This document shows, in pieces, positions 1-6,214 of a DNA stretch of 7,389 nt; the stretch's first letter is position 1, and each line of letters starts with the position of its first letter. This stretch comes from an uncultured Lachnospiraceae bacterium. GTDB lineage: Bacteria > Bacillota > Clostridia > Lachnospirales > Lachnospiraceae. A program made the translations under genes and the position numbers. Location of the stretch: positions 1 through 7,389 of the forward strand of contig CAJUIM010000150.1 of the NCBI GenBank assembly GCA_910586275.1, written 5' to 3'. The notes beneath the pieces are model-generated. The model did not search any database. It saw only the letters and a program-made list of their open reading frames with translations, and was not told the DNA's origin.

Positions 1-162
1 AACTTAAAACACAATATACCGCAGCGGCCGGGCAGACGGAAGGGAATGCCATGCCGGGAGACTGCCATACGGGGCGGACTGTCCCTGCCGGTTCTCTGCA
101 CGGAAATGTCGGCACAGGCATAAAGCCGAAAATTGATTTCCGTGTACAGGGAAGAAAACAGA
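1..162. other. Upstream intergenic stretch, no supported gene
   Basis: This is the first part of the roughly 400-nt region before ispE. Open frames exist on both strands (for example a 91-codon frame on the minus strand ending near base 4), but their translations show no recognisable motif, no membrane or signal pattern, and no convincing ribosome binding site. I therefore call no gene here. A TGTACA palindrome lies at 143-148 and may be a stray operator-like half-site related to the elements at 176-213, but a 6-mer alone is weak. The end of any upstream gene is not visible. Confidence 0.5.
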
Positions 163-191
163 TTGACGAACCGGTATGGATTGTATATAAT
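163..191 (+). promoter_or_regulatory. Probable sigma-A promoter of the ispE operon
   Basis: A -35 box TTGACG (163-168) and a -10 box TATAAT (186-191) are separated by exactly 17 nt. The -10 is a perfect consensus and the -35 differs at one base. Transcription would start near 198, giving a leader of about 200 nt before the ispE start at 400. This is the best promoter upstream of ispE and it points towards that gene. A weaker pair further down (TTGTAC at 289-294 and TATAAA at 310-315, 15-nt spacer) could be a secondary start but is not called. Confidence 0.75.
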
Positions 192-205
192 AAAATACAA
201 TCCAT
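176..205. repeat. Perfect 11-bp inverted repeat over the -10 box, likely operator
   Basis: The arms ATGGATTGTAT (176-186) and ATACAATCCAT (195-205) are exact reverse complements with an 8-bp AT-only spacer (187-194). The -10 hexamer lies at the left arm/spacer junction. Because transcription should begin near 198, the left arm would not be in the transcript, so this is more likely a DNA binding site than an RNA hairpin. A further palindrome TGTATACA follows at 205-212, repeating the ATACAA half-site (208-213). GntR proteins of the FadR class typically bind short palindromes with a GT...AC core, and such a regulator is the second gene downstream. Binding by that protein is inference. Confidence 0.6.
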
Positions 206-385
206 GTATACAAAGAATACGTCCGGAATCTTTCCTTTGCACCCGTCTTTGTGGCTGATGTTCCGCCAGATGCATCCAAGTTTCATCATTGTACATGCCG
301 TGTGCGCCATATAAATTTGTGCGTGGCAGGCAAGACATTGCATAGGCTTAGGCAGGGAGGTATTTCGGAGGCATTGACAAAATGC

Positions 386-393
386 AAGGGAGG
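386..393 (+). promoter_or_regulatory. Ribosome binding site that fixes the ispE start
   Basis: The sequence AAGGGAGG ends 6 nt before the ATG at 400. An earlier in-frame ATG at 382 lies upstream of this site and has no good SD of its own, so translation should begin at 400. A small 5-bp hairpin (GCATT 371-375 with AATGC 381-385) sits just before the SD. Confidence 0.8.
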
Positions 394-399
394 CAGGAT

Positions 400-1293
400 A
401 TGGATAAGAAAGAGAAAGACGTTCTTTCCAGAAAAGCTTATGCGAAGATTAATTTAGGGCTGGATGTCATAAGGCGCAGGGAAGACGGGTATCATGAGGT
501 GAAGATGATTATGCAGACGGTCAGTCTGTACGATGTCCTTACTTTTGCAAAAACCGGGACAGGGATTATGGTGACTACGGATAAGGACGAGCTTCCGGGA
601 GATGAGAATAATTTAGTATATAAGGCGGCAAAGCTTCTGAGGGAGACTTATAGGATCCGGGAGGGCATTCGCATAGATTTACGGAAAAATATACCTATGG
701 CGGCAGGGATGGCAGGGGGAAGCACCGATGCGGCTGCCGTTTTCCATGGGATGAACGAATTGTTCGGGCTGGGAATGTCCGAAGGAGAGATGTGCGGGAT
801 GGCAGTGCAAATCGGGGCGGATGTGCCGTACTGCATTCAGGGGGGGACGGCACTGGCGGAAGGAATCGGCGAGGCATTGACGAAACTGCCGGATATGCCG
901 GATTGCTCTTTGCTGATTGCCAAGCCGGACATAGATGTGTCTACAAAATATGTATATGAGAACCTGCATGCAAATGAACTATGCTGTCATCCGGACATAG
1001 ACGGCATGAGGAAAGCCGTCGAGAAAGGGGATTTGGCAGGAATTACCAATCAGATGGAAAATGTATTGGAAACGGTGACAATAGAAAGATATCCGGTGGT
1101 TCGGGAAATAAAGGATTTCATGAAATGGAACGGCGCATGGAATGCGCTGATGAGCGGCAGCGGGCCAACGGTATTCGGTGTTTTTGAATCGGAGGGAAAG
1201 GCAGAGGCGGCAAGAAAGCTGCTGGAAAAGGAAGAGCTGGCAAAACAGCTGTTTACCGCCAGGCCGGTAAGCAGGAAGGAAGCATATGGGTAA
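400..1293 (+). CDS. ispE: 4-diphosphocytidyl-2-C-methyl-D-erythritol kinase (IspE)
   Basis: Cytoplasmic GHMP-family kinase of the MEP (non-mevalonate) isoprenoid pathway. It phosphorylates CDP-methylerythritol with ATP, leading to IPP/DMAPP and so to the undecaprenyl carrier used in cell-wall synthesis. The 297-residue protein has the usual family length and all landmarks: an N-terminal AYAKINLGLDV block with the catalytic lysine at about K16, the GHMP ATP-binding loop at about 98-112 (IPMAAGMAGGSTDAA), the catalytic aspartate D141 in GADVPYC, and the C-terminal glycine motif MSGSGPTVFG at 251-260. The start at 400 is chosen from the SD at 386-393; starting at 382 would add six residues. It is the first gene of the unit and its stop overlaps the start of the GntR gene by 8 nt, suggesting translational coupling. 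No sign of damage or transfer. Confidence 0.97.
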   Translation: MDKKEKDVLSRKAYAKINLGLDVIRRREDGYHEVKMIMQTVSLYDVLTFAKTGTGIMVTTDKDELPGDENNLVYKAAKLLRETYRIREGIRIDLRKNIPMAAGMAGGSTDAAAVFHGMNELFGLGMSEGEMCGMAVQIGADVPYCIQGGTALAEGIGEALTKLPDMPDCSLLIAKPDIDVSTKYVYENLHANELCCHPDIDGMRKAVEKGDLAGITNQMENVLETVTIERYPVVREIKDFMKWNGAWNALMSGSGPTVFGVFESEGKAEAARKLLEKEELAKQLFTARPVSRKEAYG

Positions 1294-1972
1294 GGATGGT
1301 TTACAGGTAACTATGGATGAGTTTTTACCGTTGCGGGATGTGGTATTCAATACACTGCGTAAGGCGATATTGACCGGGGAGTTAAAGCCGGGGCAGCGTC
1401 TGATGGAAATACATTTAGCAAAACGGCTGGGAGTCAGCCGGACGCCCATAAGAGAAGCGATTAGGAAATTGGAACTGGAGGGACTGGTGACGATGATTCC
1501 GCGGCGGGGGGCGGAAGTGGCGCAGATAACCGAAAAAAGCCTGAAGGATGTGCTGGAGGTGCGGCGGGCGTTGGATGCCCTTTGCGCGGAACTGGCCTGC
1601 GGGCGGATCGGGGAGGAAGAGAAGGAACGGCTTGCCGTTGCCTGTGAGGAATTTGAAAAGGCTACGAAAACGAAGGATGCCACAATCATTGCAAAGGCGG
1701 ATGTGGCGTTGCATGACATTATAGTGGAAGCTACGGGCAATCAGAGGCTTGTGCAGCTTGTGAACAATCTGGCGGAGCAGATGTACCGTTACCGATTTGA
1801 GTATATAAAAGATGAAAGCCAGCATGAAAAACTGATAGAAGAGCATAGAATGATATATGAAAGCATTATGGAAGGGAACAGTGCCGCTGCGGCGGAAGCG
1901 GCGAGGGTTCATATTGACAATCAGGAACAGTCTATTATGGAGCAGATCCGATTAGATAACGGGCGGAAATAG
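1286..1972 (+). CDS. GntR-family regulator, FadR subfamily (FCD domain)
   Basis: DNA-binding transcription factor of 228 residues. Residues about 17-80 form the GntR winged helix, with the typical ILTGELKPGQRL segment and the recognition region RLGVSRTPIREAIRKLELEG, then the wing (IPRRGAEV). Residues about 85-212 form the all-helical FCD ligand domain. D139 and H143 (DVALHD), H187 (EEHRMI) and H209 (ARVHI) match the Asp/His3 metal site of this family, which usually senses small carboxylates or sugar acids; the ligand here cannot be read from sequence. SD AGGAAGGA at 1273-1280 lies inside ispE, 5 nt before the ATG, and the gene overlaps ispE by 8 nt. It probably regulates its own operon through the palindrome at 176-205, but this is inference. 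The family call is firm; the target is not. Confidence 0.93.
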   Translation: MGKDGLQVTMDEFLPLRDVVFNTLRKAILTGELKPGQRLMEIHLAKRLGVSRTPIREAIRKLELEGLVTMIPRRGAEVAQITEKSLKDVLEVRRALDALCAELACGRIGEEEKERLAVACEEFEKATKTKDATIIAKADVALHDIIVEATGNQRLVQLVNNLAEQMYRYRFEYIKDESQHEKLIEEHRMIYESIMEGNSAAAAEAARVHIDNQEQSIMEQIRLDNGRK

Positions 1973-2057
1973 CAAATAGGGACGGTTCGGTATAAAACGG
2001 TGAAATTTGGCAAGACTTTTTCTATCAAAACAGTGGTAAAATGATAGGAGAAGCAGG

Positions 2058-2405
2058 ATGAAAAAATTGTGGGAAACAGGGATTTTGCTTTTTGCAGCCG
2101 CAGGTTTCTGGGGAATGATATATCCCGACTTTTGTTTTGTGCCGGATGTCTGTAAAGTGGAATATGTGTCAGAGGAGGCACAGGAGGAAGGAAAGCAGCT
2201 TGACGGAGAGGCAGAATGGCCGGTTTCGGAGAGCGGGGAAGCAGGGAGTGGGGAAACCGGAAGCAAGGCAGGATATGGTGACGGAAGCGGCAAGGCGGCG
2301 GACAGTGCGGGAAGACAGGCAGCCGATTTATATACCCGTATCTGTGCGGCGGAGCCGGGGCAGGTAAAGGTAAAAAGCCGGCTTCTGGAATTTTTCCGGA
2401 AGTGA
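2058..2405 (+). CDS. Small single-pass membrane protein, unknown function
   Basis: A 115-residue protein I cannot assign to a named family. It has a short basic start (MKKLWE) and a hydrophobic segment at about 8-22 ending in WGMIYPDFCF, which looks like an uncleaved membrane anchor or signal. Two cysteines (C26 and C32) follow it. Residues about 37-86 are a low-complexity Gly/Ser/Glu/Ala linker. The C-terminus (about 89-115) is more ordered and amphipathic, with EPGQVKVKSRLLEFF. A good SD, AGGAG at 2046-2050, lies 7 nt before the ATG. The gene sits 85 nt after the GntR gene and 93 nt before murI, on the same strand, with no terminator on either side, so it is probably part of the same unit. 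The flexible middle with more conserved-looking ends suggests a real gene, perhaps a cell-envelope protein. Confidence 0.7.
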   Translation: MKKLWETGILLFAAAGFWGMIYPDFCFVPDVCKVEYVSEEAQEEGKQLDGEAEWPVSESGEAGSGETGSKAGYGDGSGKAADSAGRQAADLYTRICAAEPGQVKVKSRLLEFFRK

Positions 2406-2498
2406 CATCGCCTTATTCAGCCATCCTGCGGAGGGAAGGCTTATCCTGCAAAATAAGAAAGGCAATAAAAGGGAATCATACTGGGAAAGGAAGAGACA

Positions 2499-3341
2499 AT
2501 GTCATTCATTGAGGAAAGGGAGACTTTGCGGGGGGCGCCCATAGGGGTGTTTGATTCCGGTGTGGGCGGGCTTACCGTGGCCAGGGAAATCATGCGGCAG
2601 ATTCCGAATGAAAGGATTATATATTTCGGGGATACGGCGAGAGTGCCTTACGGCAGCAAATCAAAGGAAACGGTCACGAAATTTTCACGTCAGATCGTCC
2701 GTTTCCTTCAAGGGCAGCATGTAAAAGCAATTGTGGTCGCCTGCAATACGGCGAGCGCCTATGCGTTGGAGGAGATAGAGAAGGAAATTGACATACCGAT
2801 GATCGGCGTGGTAAAACCGGGGGCAAAAGTGGCGGCTGAGTCCACAGGCAACGGAAAAATAGGTGTCATCGGCACGGAGGGGACTATCGGAAGCCGTATT
2901 TACGATACATATATCAAAGAAATCAACCCGGATATCACAGTGATCGGCAAAGCCTGTCCGTTATTCGTCCCGTTGGTGGAAGAGGGGCTTTGGCAGGATC
3001 CTGTGACGGATGAAATTGCTGCCAGATATCTGAGTGTCCTTATAGACAGCGGCATTGACACGCTGATATTAGGCTGTACCCATTATCCTATGATCCGTTC
3101 CACGGTGGGTAAGATTATGGGAGAAACGGTTACCTTAGTGAATCCGGCCTATGAGACGGCGCGGGAACTGAAGGAACTGCTAAGAGCGGAAGACCTTTTA
3201 AGTAAAGAAAAACAGGGGCTTGGCAGTAACGGTTACCGTTTCTATGTCAGCGACATGGCGGATAAATTTCAGACGTTCGCCAACTCTATTTTAAAGTATG
3301 GTATTTTATCTGCGAAGAAAATTAACATAGAAGAATATTGA
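2499..3341 (+). CDS. murI: Glutamate racemase (MurI)
   Basis: Cofactor-independent cytoplasmic racemase that converts L-glutamate to D-glutamate for the peptidoglycan stem peptide (the MurD substrate). The 280-residue protein is of normal length, with a short N-terminal extension of about 12 residues before the first strand. Key motifs are present: IGVFDSGVGGLTV with D19 and S20, the FGDTARVPYG substrate loop at 43-52, the first catalytic cysteine C82 in VVACNTASA, and the second, C193, with H195 in LILGCTHYP. All residues for two-base catalysis are intact. SD AAAGGAAG at about 2486-2493 lies just before the ATG. It is followed 35 nt later by the DUF1934 gene. The 93-nt gap before it contains no clear promoter or terminator, which supports read-through from the upstream genes. 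Confidence 0.97.
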   Translation: MSFIEERETLRGAPIGVFDSGVGGLTVAREIMRQIPNERIIYFGDTARVPYGSKSKETVTKFSRQIVRFLQGQHVKAIVVACNTASAYALEEIEKEIDIPMIGVVKPGAKVAAESTGNGKIGVIGTEGTIGSRIYDTYIKEINPDITVIGKACPLFVPLVEEGLWQDPVTDEIAARYLSVLIDSGIDTLILGCTHYPMIRSTVGKIMGETVTLVNPAYETARELKELLRAEDLLSKEKQGLGSNGYRFYVSDMADKFQTFANSILKYGILSAKKINIEEY

Positions 3342-3376
3342 CAACAATACGGGATTGGAAGAAAGGCGGTTACGAC

Positions 3377-3826
3377 ATGACGAAAGAAGTGCTGTTATCC
3401 TTGCGGGGGCTGCAGTTTGACGCTGTTGCCATGGATGGGGATAAAATAGAGACAATTATGCCGGCGGAATATTATAAGCGCAATGACAGTCACTATGTCA
3501 TATATGACGAAGCGGCGGAAGGATTTACGGAGGGCACAAAGAGCATACTGAAGTTCAAGGATCATTCTTTGGATCTGACCAAAAAAGGTCTTGTGAACGT
3601 ACATATGATTTTTGAAGAGAATAAAAAAAATATGGCGAATTACTCCACTCCTTACGGAGATATCCTGATCGGCATCGATGCCAGGAGGGTGAATTACGAG
3701 GAGGAAGAAAACAGGATTGTAGTGGATGTGGATTACGCTTTGGAAGTTAATTATGAACACTTTGCGGATTGCAGCATTAAAGTGGATATCCGTTCGAAAG
3801 ACGGGGACGGGTTTGCCCTGCGGTAG
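3377..3826 (+). CDS. DUF1934 (YwiB-like) beta-barrel protein
   Basis: A 149-residue soluble protein with the pattern of the DUF1934/YwiB family, a small calycin-like beta-barrel of unknown biochemical role. Visible marks are the N-terminal strand EVLLSLRG, YVIYDEAAEGFTEGTKSILKF at about 39-59, the alternating strand pattern around GLVNVHMIF, and YSTPYGDILIGI at about 86-97. There is no signal peptide or membrane segment. The start at 3377 is chosen because GAAAGGCGG (3361-3369) stands 7 nt before this ATG; a longer frame opening with TTG at 3338 overlaps the murI stop and lacks an SD. In Bacillus the homologue lies beside argS; here a strong terminator follows directly and argS is absent. It is the last gene of the unit. 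Family call good, function unknown. Confidence 0.88.
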   Translation: MTKEVLLSLRGLQFDAVAMDGDKIETIMPAEYYKRNDSHYVIYDEAAEGFTEGTKSILKFKDHSLDLTKKGLVNVHMIFEENKKNMANYSTPYGDILIGIDARRVNYEEEENRIVVDVDYALEVNYEHFADCSIKVDIRSKDGDGFALR

Positions 3827-3870
3827 CAGAAAGAGAGCCGGAATAACAGATATTCCGGCTTTTTTTCTGC
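3826..3870 (+). terminator. Strong intrinsic terminator ending the ispE-murI unit
   Basis: The core is a perfect 10-bp stem, AGCCGGAATA (3836-3845) and TATTCCGGCT (3851-3860), with a 5-nt loop (ACAGA) and a run of seven T (3860-3866). The A-rich flank before the stem pairs with the T-tract and beyond, so the helix can extend to about 20 bp with only two G-U pairs, from the last base of the DUF1934 stop codon to 3870. It separates the two transcription units. Confidence 0.95.
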
Positions 3871-3901
3871 ATGCATTGGGGTTTGGTTTCAGTGAATGAC
3901 A

Positions 3902-3930
3902 TTGATTTTTTGCGTGATTCTGTATATAAT
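3902..3930 (+). promoter_or_regulatory. Probable sigma-A promoter of the lipoprotein gene
   Basis: TTGATT (3902-3907) and a perfect TATAAT (3925-3930) are 17 nt apart, between the terminator and the lipoprotein start. Transcription should begin near 3937, giving a short leader of about 27 nt. The SD AGGAG at 3951-3955 stands 8 nt before the ATG. No operator-like palindrome is visible here, unlike the ispE promoter. Confidence 0.75.
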
Positions 3931-3963
3931 AAACTTGAATGTTAAAGAAGAGGAGAAGGAATC

Positions 3964-4539
3964 ATGAAAAAGGTGACAGTATTATTATTGGCTGCAACGA
4001 TGATTTTTGCCCTTTCCGGCTGCGGCGGGAATCAGGGCGGCGCAGAGCAGGGCAGTGAGGAATCCCGCTATGGAGAAGCTTTGGAAGTGCTGAATGAGGT
4101 GCTGGGCGGCTATGACGAAAATGATCTGTTTGCAATGTATGGGGGAAATCAGGAGAATGCGGTAATGGATGCTCCGGGTAAATTTGATATCAGCAAGACG
4201 GAGGAACTGGATTTTGCGCTGGGATTGCCGGCGGACCGGGTTTCCGATATTGAGGATGCGGCATCCATGATACATCTGATGAATGCAAATACATTTACCG
4301 CGGCGGCATACCGTCTGAAGGCAGGCACGGATGTGGATGCTTTTGCAGAGGCGGTAAAAGAGGGCTTGCTTGCAAGGCAGTGGTTATGCGGACACCCGGA
4401 TACGATGGTCATTATCAATGTGGACGGCAGATATGTGCTGACTGCTTTTGGAGTGGCTGAACTTATGGATACTTTTAAAAATAATGCGTTGGATGCGCTT
4501 GACGGGGCACAGGTAATTACGGATGCTCCTATTATTTAG
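3964..4539 (+). CDS. Predicted lipoprotein of unknown function
   Basis: A 191-residue exported protein. It starts with a classic lipoprotein signal: basic MKK, a hydrophobic stretch at 4-18, and the lipobox LSGC at 17-20, so C20 would be lipidated and anchor the protein to the outer face of the membrane. A short Gly/Ser/Glu-rich tether (21-36) leads to a single domain of about 150 residues, including APGKFDISKTEELDFALGLP, SMIHLMNANTFTAAAYRLK and ARQWLCGHPDTMVIINVDG. This resembles hypothetical lipoproteins I associate with Lachnospiraceae, but I cannot name a family; DUF4358 was considered and is not secure. The domain includes one cysteine in WLCGHPD. It has its own promoter and SD and lies 265 nt before the MBOAT gene on the same strand, so a role at the envelope with the acyltransferase pair is possible but unproven. 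Confidence 0.85.
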   Translation: MKKVTVLLLAATMIFALSGCGGNQGGAEQGSEESRYGEALEVLNEVLGGYDENDLFAMYGGNQENAVMDAPGKFDISKTEELDFALGLPADRVSDIEDAASMIHLMNANTFTAAAYRLKAGTDVDAFAEAVKEGLLARQWLCGHPDTMVIINVDGRYVLTAFGVAELMDTFKNNALDALDGAQVITDAPII

Positions 4540-4741
4540 CGCTCCGCCCGCAGAGAAAGAAGCGTTTTGACTGGCATGGCCCTTGCCGGTGCAAGGCAGA
4601 GTTTCTGCAGCGATGTGGGATATTGGCTATAAACGGAACGAGGCAGCGGCACGGGCAGAGGGGGACTTTGGTTTTTTGCCGGACGGAGTGGCAGGACGTG
4701 CTTGAAAAATCATGCCTGCCGCTGCATGTTCTGAGGGGACA

Positions 4742-4777
4742 GGCTGTCAACCGGCCGATGCTTGGCCGGCAGCAGCC
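4742..4777 (+). repeat. Two-tier GC-rich hairpin upstream of the MBOAT start
   Basis: An outer 5-bp stem (GGCTG 4742-4746 with CAGCC 4773-4777) and an inner 6-bp stem (CCGGCC 4751-4756 with GGCCGG 4764-4769) are joined by a small internal loop (4 nt by 3 nt), with a 7-nt terminal loop. It ends 14 nt before the MBOAT ribosome binding site and lacks a following T-tract. It could act in translation or message stability; the role is inference. Confidence 0.55.
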
Positions 4778-4791
4778 GACATTGACAATCC

Positions 4792-4795
4792 GGAG
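4792..4795 (+). promoter_or_regulatory. Ribosome binding site that fixes the MBOAT start
   Basis: GGAG, followed by AAAG, lies 9 nt before the ATG at 4805. An in-frame ATG at 4712 would add 31 mostly polar residues, has no SD and overlaps the hairpin region, so 4805 is preferred. Confidence 0.7.
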
Positions 4796-4804
4796 AAAGA
4801 TATT

Positions 4805-6202
4805 ATGTTGTTTTCAAGTATTTCATTCTTATATTATTTTCTGCCCATTGTGCTTGTTCTATATTTTGCGTTTCCCCCAAGGTTTAAAAATGCGGTGCTT
4901 CTTCTGGCCAGCCTTGTATTTTACGGGTGGGGAGAACCGAAGTATGTGCTGCTGATGGGACTTTCTATTTTACTGGGCTTTGGTTTCGGCCTGTTAGTGG
5001 AAAAATATAGAGAAAACAGGGCGGGGAAGATCTTCTGTACGGTTTCGGTGACTGTCAGCCTGGCTTTTCTGCTCTGCTTTAAGTATGCGGACTTTTTTCT
5101 TGCCAGCTTTCAGCATGTGACAGGGCTGAGTGTTCCGCTGCTGCGCCTTGCCCTGCCCATCGGCATTAGTTTTTATACGTTTCAGATAATCAGCTATACC
5201 GTGGATGTATATCGGGGACAGGCGGCACAGAAGAACCTCATTGATCTGGCGGCGTATGTGGCTATGTTTCCGCAGCTGATTGCGGGACCCATCGTCCGCT
5301 ATTCCGATATTGCGGGTCAGCTGGCAGGCAGGGAGCATTCTTGGCATGGGGCGGCATGGGGGATCCGGCGTTTTGTCATGGGCTTGGCGAAGAAAATCCT
5401 GTTAGCGAATCAGCTGGGAGAGCTGTGCCGTGGGTTCCGGGAATCGCAGGAAAAGTCGGTATTGTTCTGCTGGATCTATGCCGTGGCTTTTGCATTGCAT
5501 ATTTATTTTGATTTTTCGGGATACAGCGATATGGCCATCGGGCTGGGCAGGGTATTCGGTTTCCGTTTTCAGGAGAATTTCAATTATCCTTATATTTCCG
5601 CAAGCATAACGGAATTCTGGCGGAGGTGGCATATTTCGCTGGGCACATGGTTCCGGGATTATGTCTATATTCCGATGGGAGGGAACCGCAGAGGGCGGGG
5701 AAGGCAGCTTCTGAATATTCTGACAGTGTGGATGCTGACCGGCTTCTGGCACGGTGCGGCTTGGAACTTTGTTCTGTGGGGACTGTTCTTCGCAGTGCTG
5801 CTGACGGCAGAAAAACTATGGCTGCTGAAATGGCTGGAAAAGAGCAGGCTGCTGTCGCATGTTTACACGCTGTTTTTTGTTATGATCAGTTTTGTTATTT
5901 TCAATGCGGAGAACTTGGGACAGGCATTTTCTGATTTGTCAGGACTTGTGGGCGGCGGCGGGATTCCTCTTGTCTCGGCCGAGGCGGTATATTGCCTCCG
6001 CAGCTTCGGAGTTGTTCTTCTGGCGGGGGGAATCGGTGCCACGCCGGCAATGCGCCGCCTGGCAGGCAGAATTTCCGAAAGCCCGGCAGGCGCAAAGGTA
6101 TGGGACTTTGCGGAACCGGTGGTGCTTGCGGCGTTGCTGTTGGTTATGACGGCTTATCTGGTGGACGGATCGTTTAATCCGTTTCTCTATTTTCGTTTTT
6201 AA
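4805..6202 (+). CDS. MBOAT-family membrane O-acyltransferase (AlgI/DltB-like)
   Basis: A polytopic membrane protein of 465 residues, the usual size for the bacterial AlgI/DltB branch. Such proteins take an acyl group, commonly acetyl, from a cytoplasmic donor and pass it across the membrane to modify an extracytoplasmic polymer. It opens with MLFSSISFLYYFLPIVLVLY and FYGWGEPKYVLLM, typical of the family. Hydrophobic segments run through the chain. Conserved blocks include YTVDVYRG (131-138), FPQLIAGPIVRY (155-166), FDFSGYSDMAIG (235-246), EFWRRWHISLGTWFRDYVYIPMGG (270-293, with H276) and LTGFWHGAAWNFVLWG (311-326). H316 in the last block is the family's invariant catalytic histidine. It ends with NPFLYFRF, a typical ending in this branch. 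The DHHW gene follows after 12 nt. Family is certain; the acyl group and acceptor are not. Confidence 0.95.
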   Translation: MLFSSISFLYYFLPIVLVLYFAFPPRFKNAVLLLASLVFYGWGEPKYVLLMGLSILLGFGFGLLVEKYRENRAGKIFCTVSVTVSLAFLLCFKYADFFLASFQHVTGLSVPLLRLALPIGISFYTFQIISYTVDVYRGQAAQKNLIDLAAYVAMFPQLIAGPIVRYSDIAGQLAGREHSWHGAAWGIRRFVMGLAKKILLANQLGELCRGFRESQEKSVLFCWIYAVAFALHIYFDFSGYSDMAIGLGRVFGFRFQENFNYPYISASITEFWRRWHISLGTWFRDYVYIPMGGNRRGRGRQLLNILTVWMLTGFWHGAAWNFVLWGLFFAVLLTAEKLWLLKWLEKSRLLSHVYTLFFVMISFVIFNAENLGQAFSDLSGLVGGGGIPLVSAEAVYCLRSFGVVLLAGGIGATPAMRRLAGRISESPAGAKVWDFAEPVVLAALLLVMTAYLVDGSFNPFLYFRF

Positions 6203-6207
6203 GGAGG
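6201..6207 (+). promoter_or_regulatory. Strong SD overlapping the MBOAT stop codon
   Basis: AAGGAGG (6201-6207) shares its first two bases with the MBOAT TAA stop (6200-6202) and lies 7 nt before the GTG at 6215. This placement picks GTG over the in-frame ATG at 6239 and suggests that the two proteins are translated together. Confidence 0.85.
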
Positions 6208-6214
6208 CTGGCCT

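Larger units (their letters stand above)
4540..4804 (+). other. Hairpin-rich, gene-free leader before the MBOAT gene
   Basis: This 265-nt stretch has no supported reading frame; the frames that cross it lack ribosome binding sites and recognisable motifs. It contains several perfect short inverted repeats in order: CCTTGC/GCAAGG with a 4-nt loop (4581-4596), GCAGA/TCTGC with a 3-nt loop (4596-4608), CATGC/GCATG with an 8-nt loop (4711-4728), and the two-tier hairpin at 4742-4777. None is followed by a T-tract, so none is a standard terminator. I found no properly spaced -35/-10 pair. It may be a structured 5' region controlling the downstream pair, or just an ordinary spacer; I recognise no known riboswitch. 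Confidence 0.5.

Noticed and set aside
4..279. 91-codon open frame on the minus strand before ispE
   Set aside because: No SD, no recognisable motif, an odd His/Arg/Ser-rich composition, and it overlaps the strong + strand promoter and palindrome.
979..1740. 253-codon minus-strand frame across the end of ispE and the GntR gene
   Set aside because: It lies opposite two securely identified genes and its Ser/Arg/Phe-rich translation is typical of an antisense shadow.
2034..2042. Extended -10-like TGGTAAAAT before the small membrane protein gene
   Set aside because: No -35 at suitable spacing, and the transcript would begin inside the ribosome binding site.
2409..2464. Possible hairpin GCCTTATT / AATAAG-AAAGGC before murI
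   Set aside because: It needs a 2-nt bulge and encloses a loop of more than 30 nt, with no T-tract; too weak to call an attenuator or terminator.
3125..3240. AACGGTTACC repeated at 3125-3134 and 3228-3237 in murI, the second copy part of a 6-1-6 palindrome
   Set aside because: Both copies lie inside the coding sequence in different codon frames and are explained by ordinary codons; likely coincidence.
4538..4568. Possible terminator after the lipoprotein gene (CGCT ... AGCGTTTT)
   Set aside because: The stem is only 4 bp with a long loop and four T; too weak to call.
4712..4804. Longer N-terminus for the MBOAT protein from the ATG at 4712
   Set aside because: The extra 31 residues are polar, have no SD before them, and family members begin at the MLFSS-like sequence encoded at 4805.
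4782..4806. TTGACA (4782-4787) with TATTAT (4801-4806) as a promoter for the MBOAT gene
   Set aside because: The spacer is only 13 nt and the -10 overlaps the start codon, so it could not drive a translated message.
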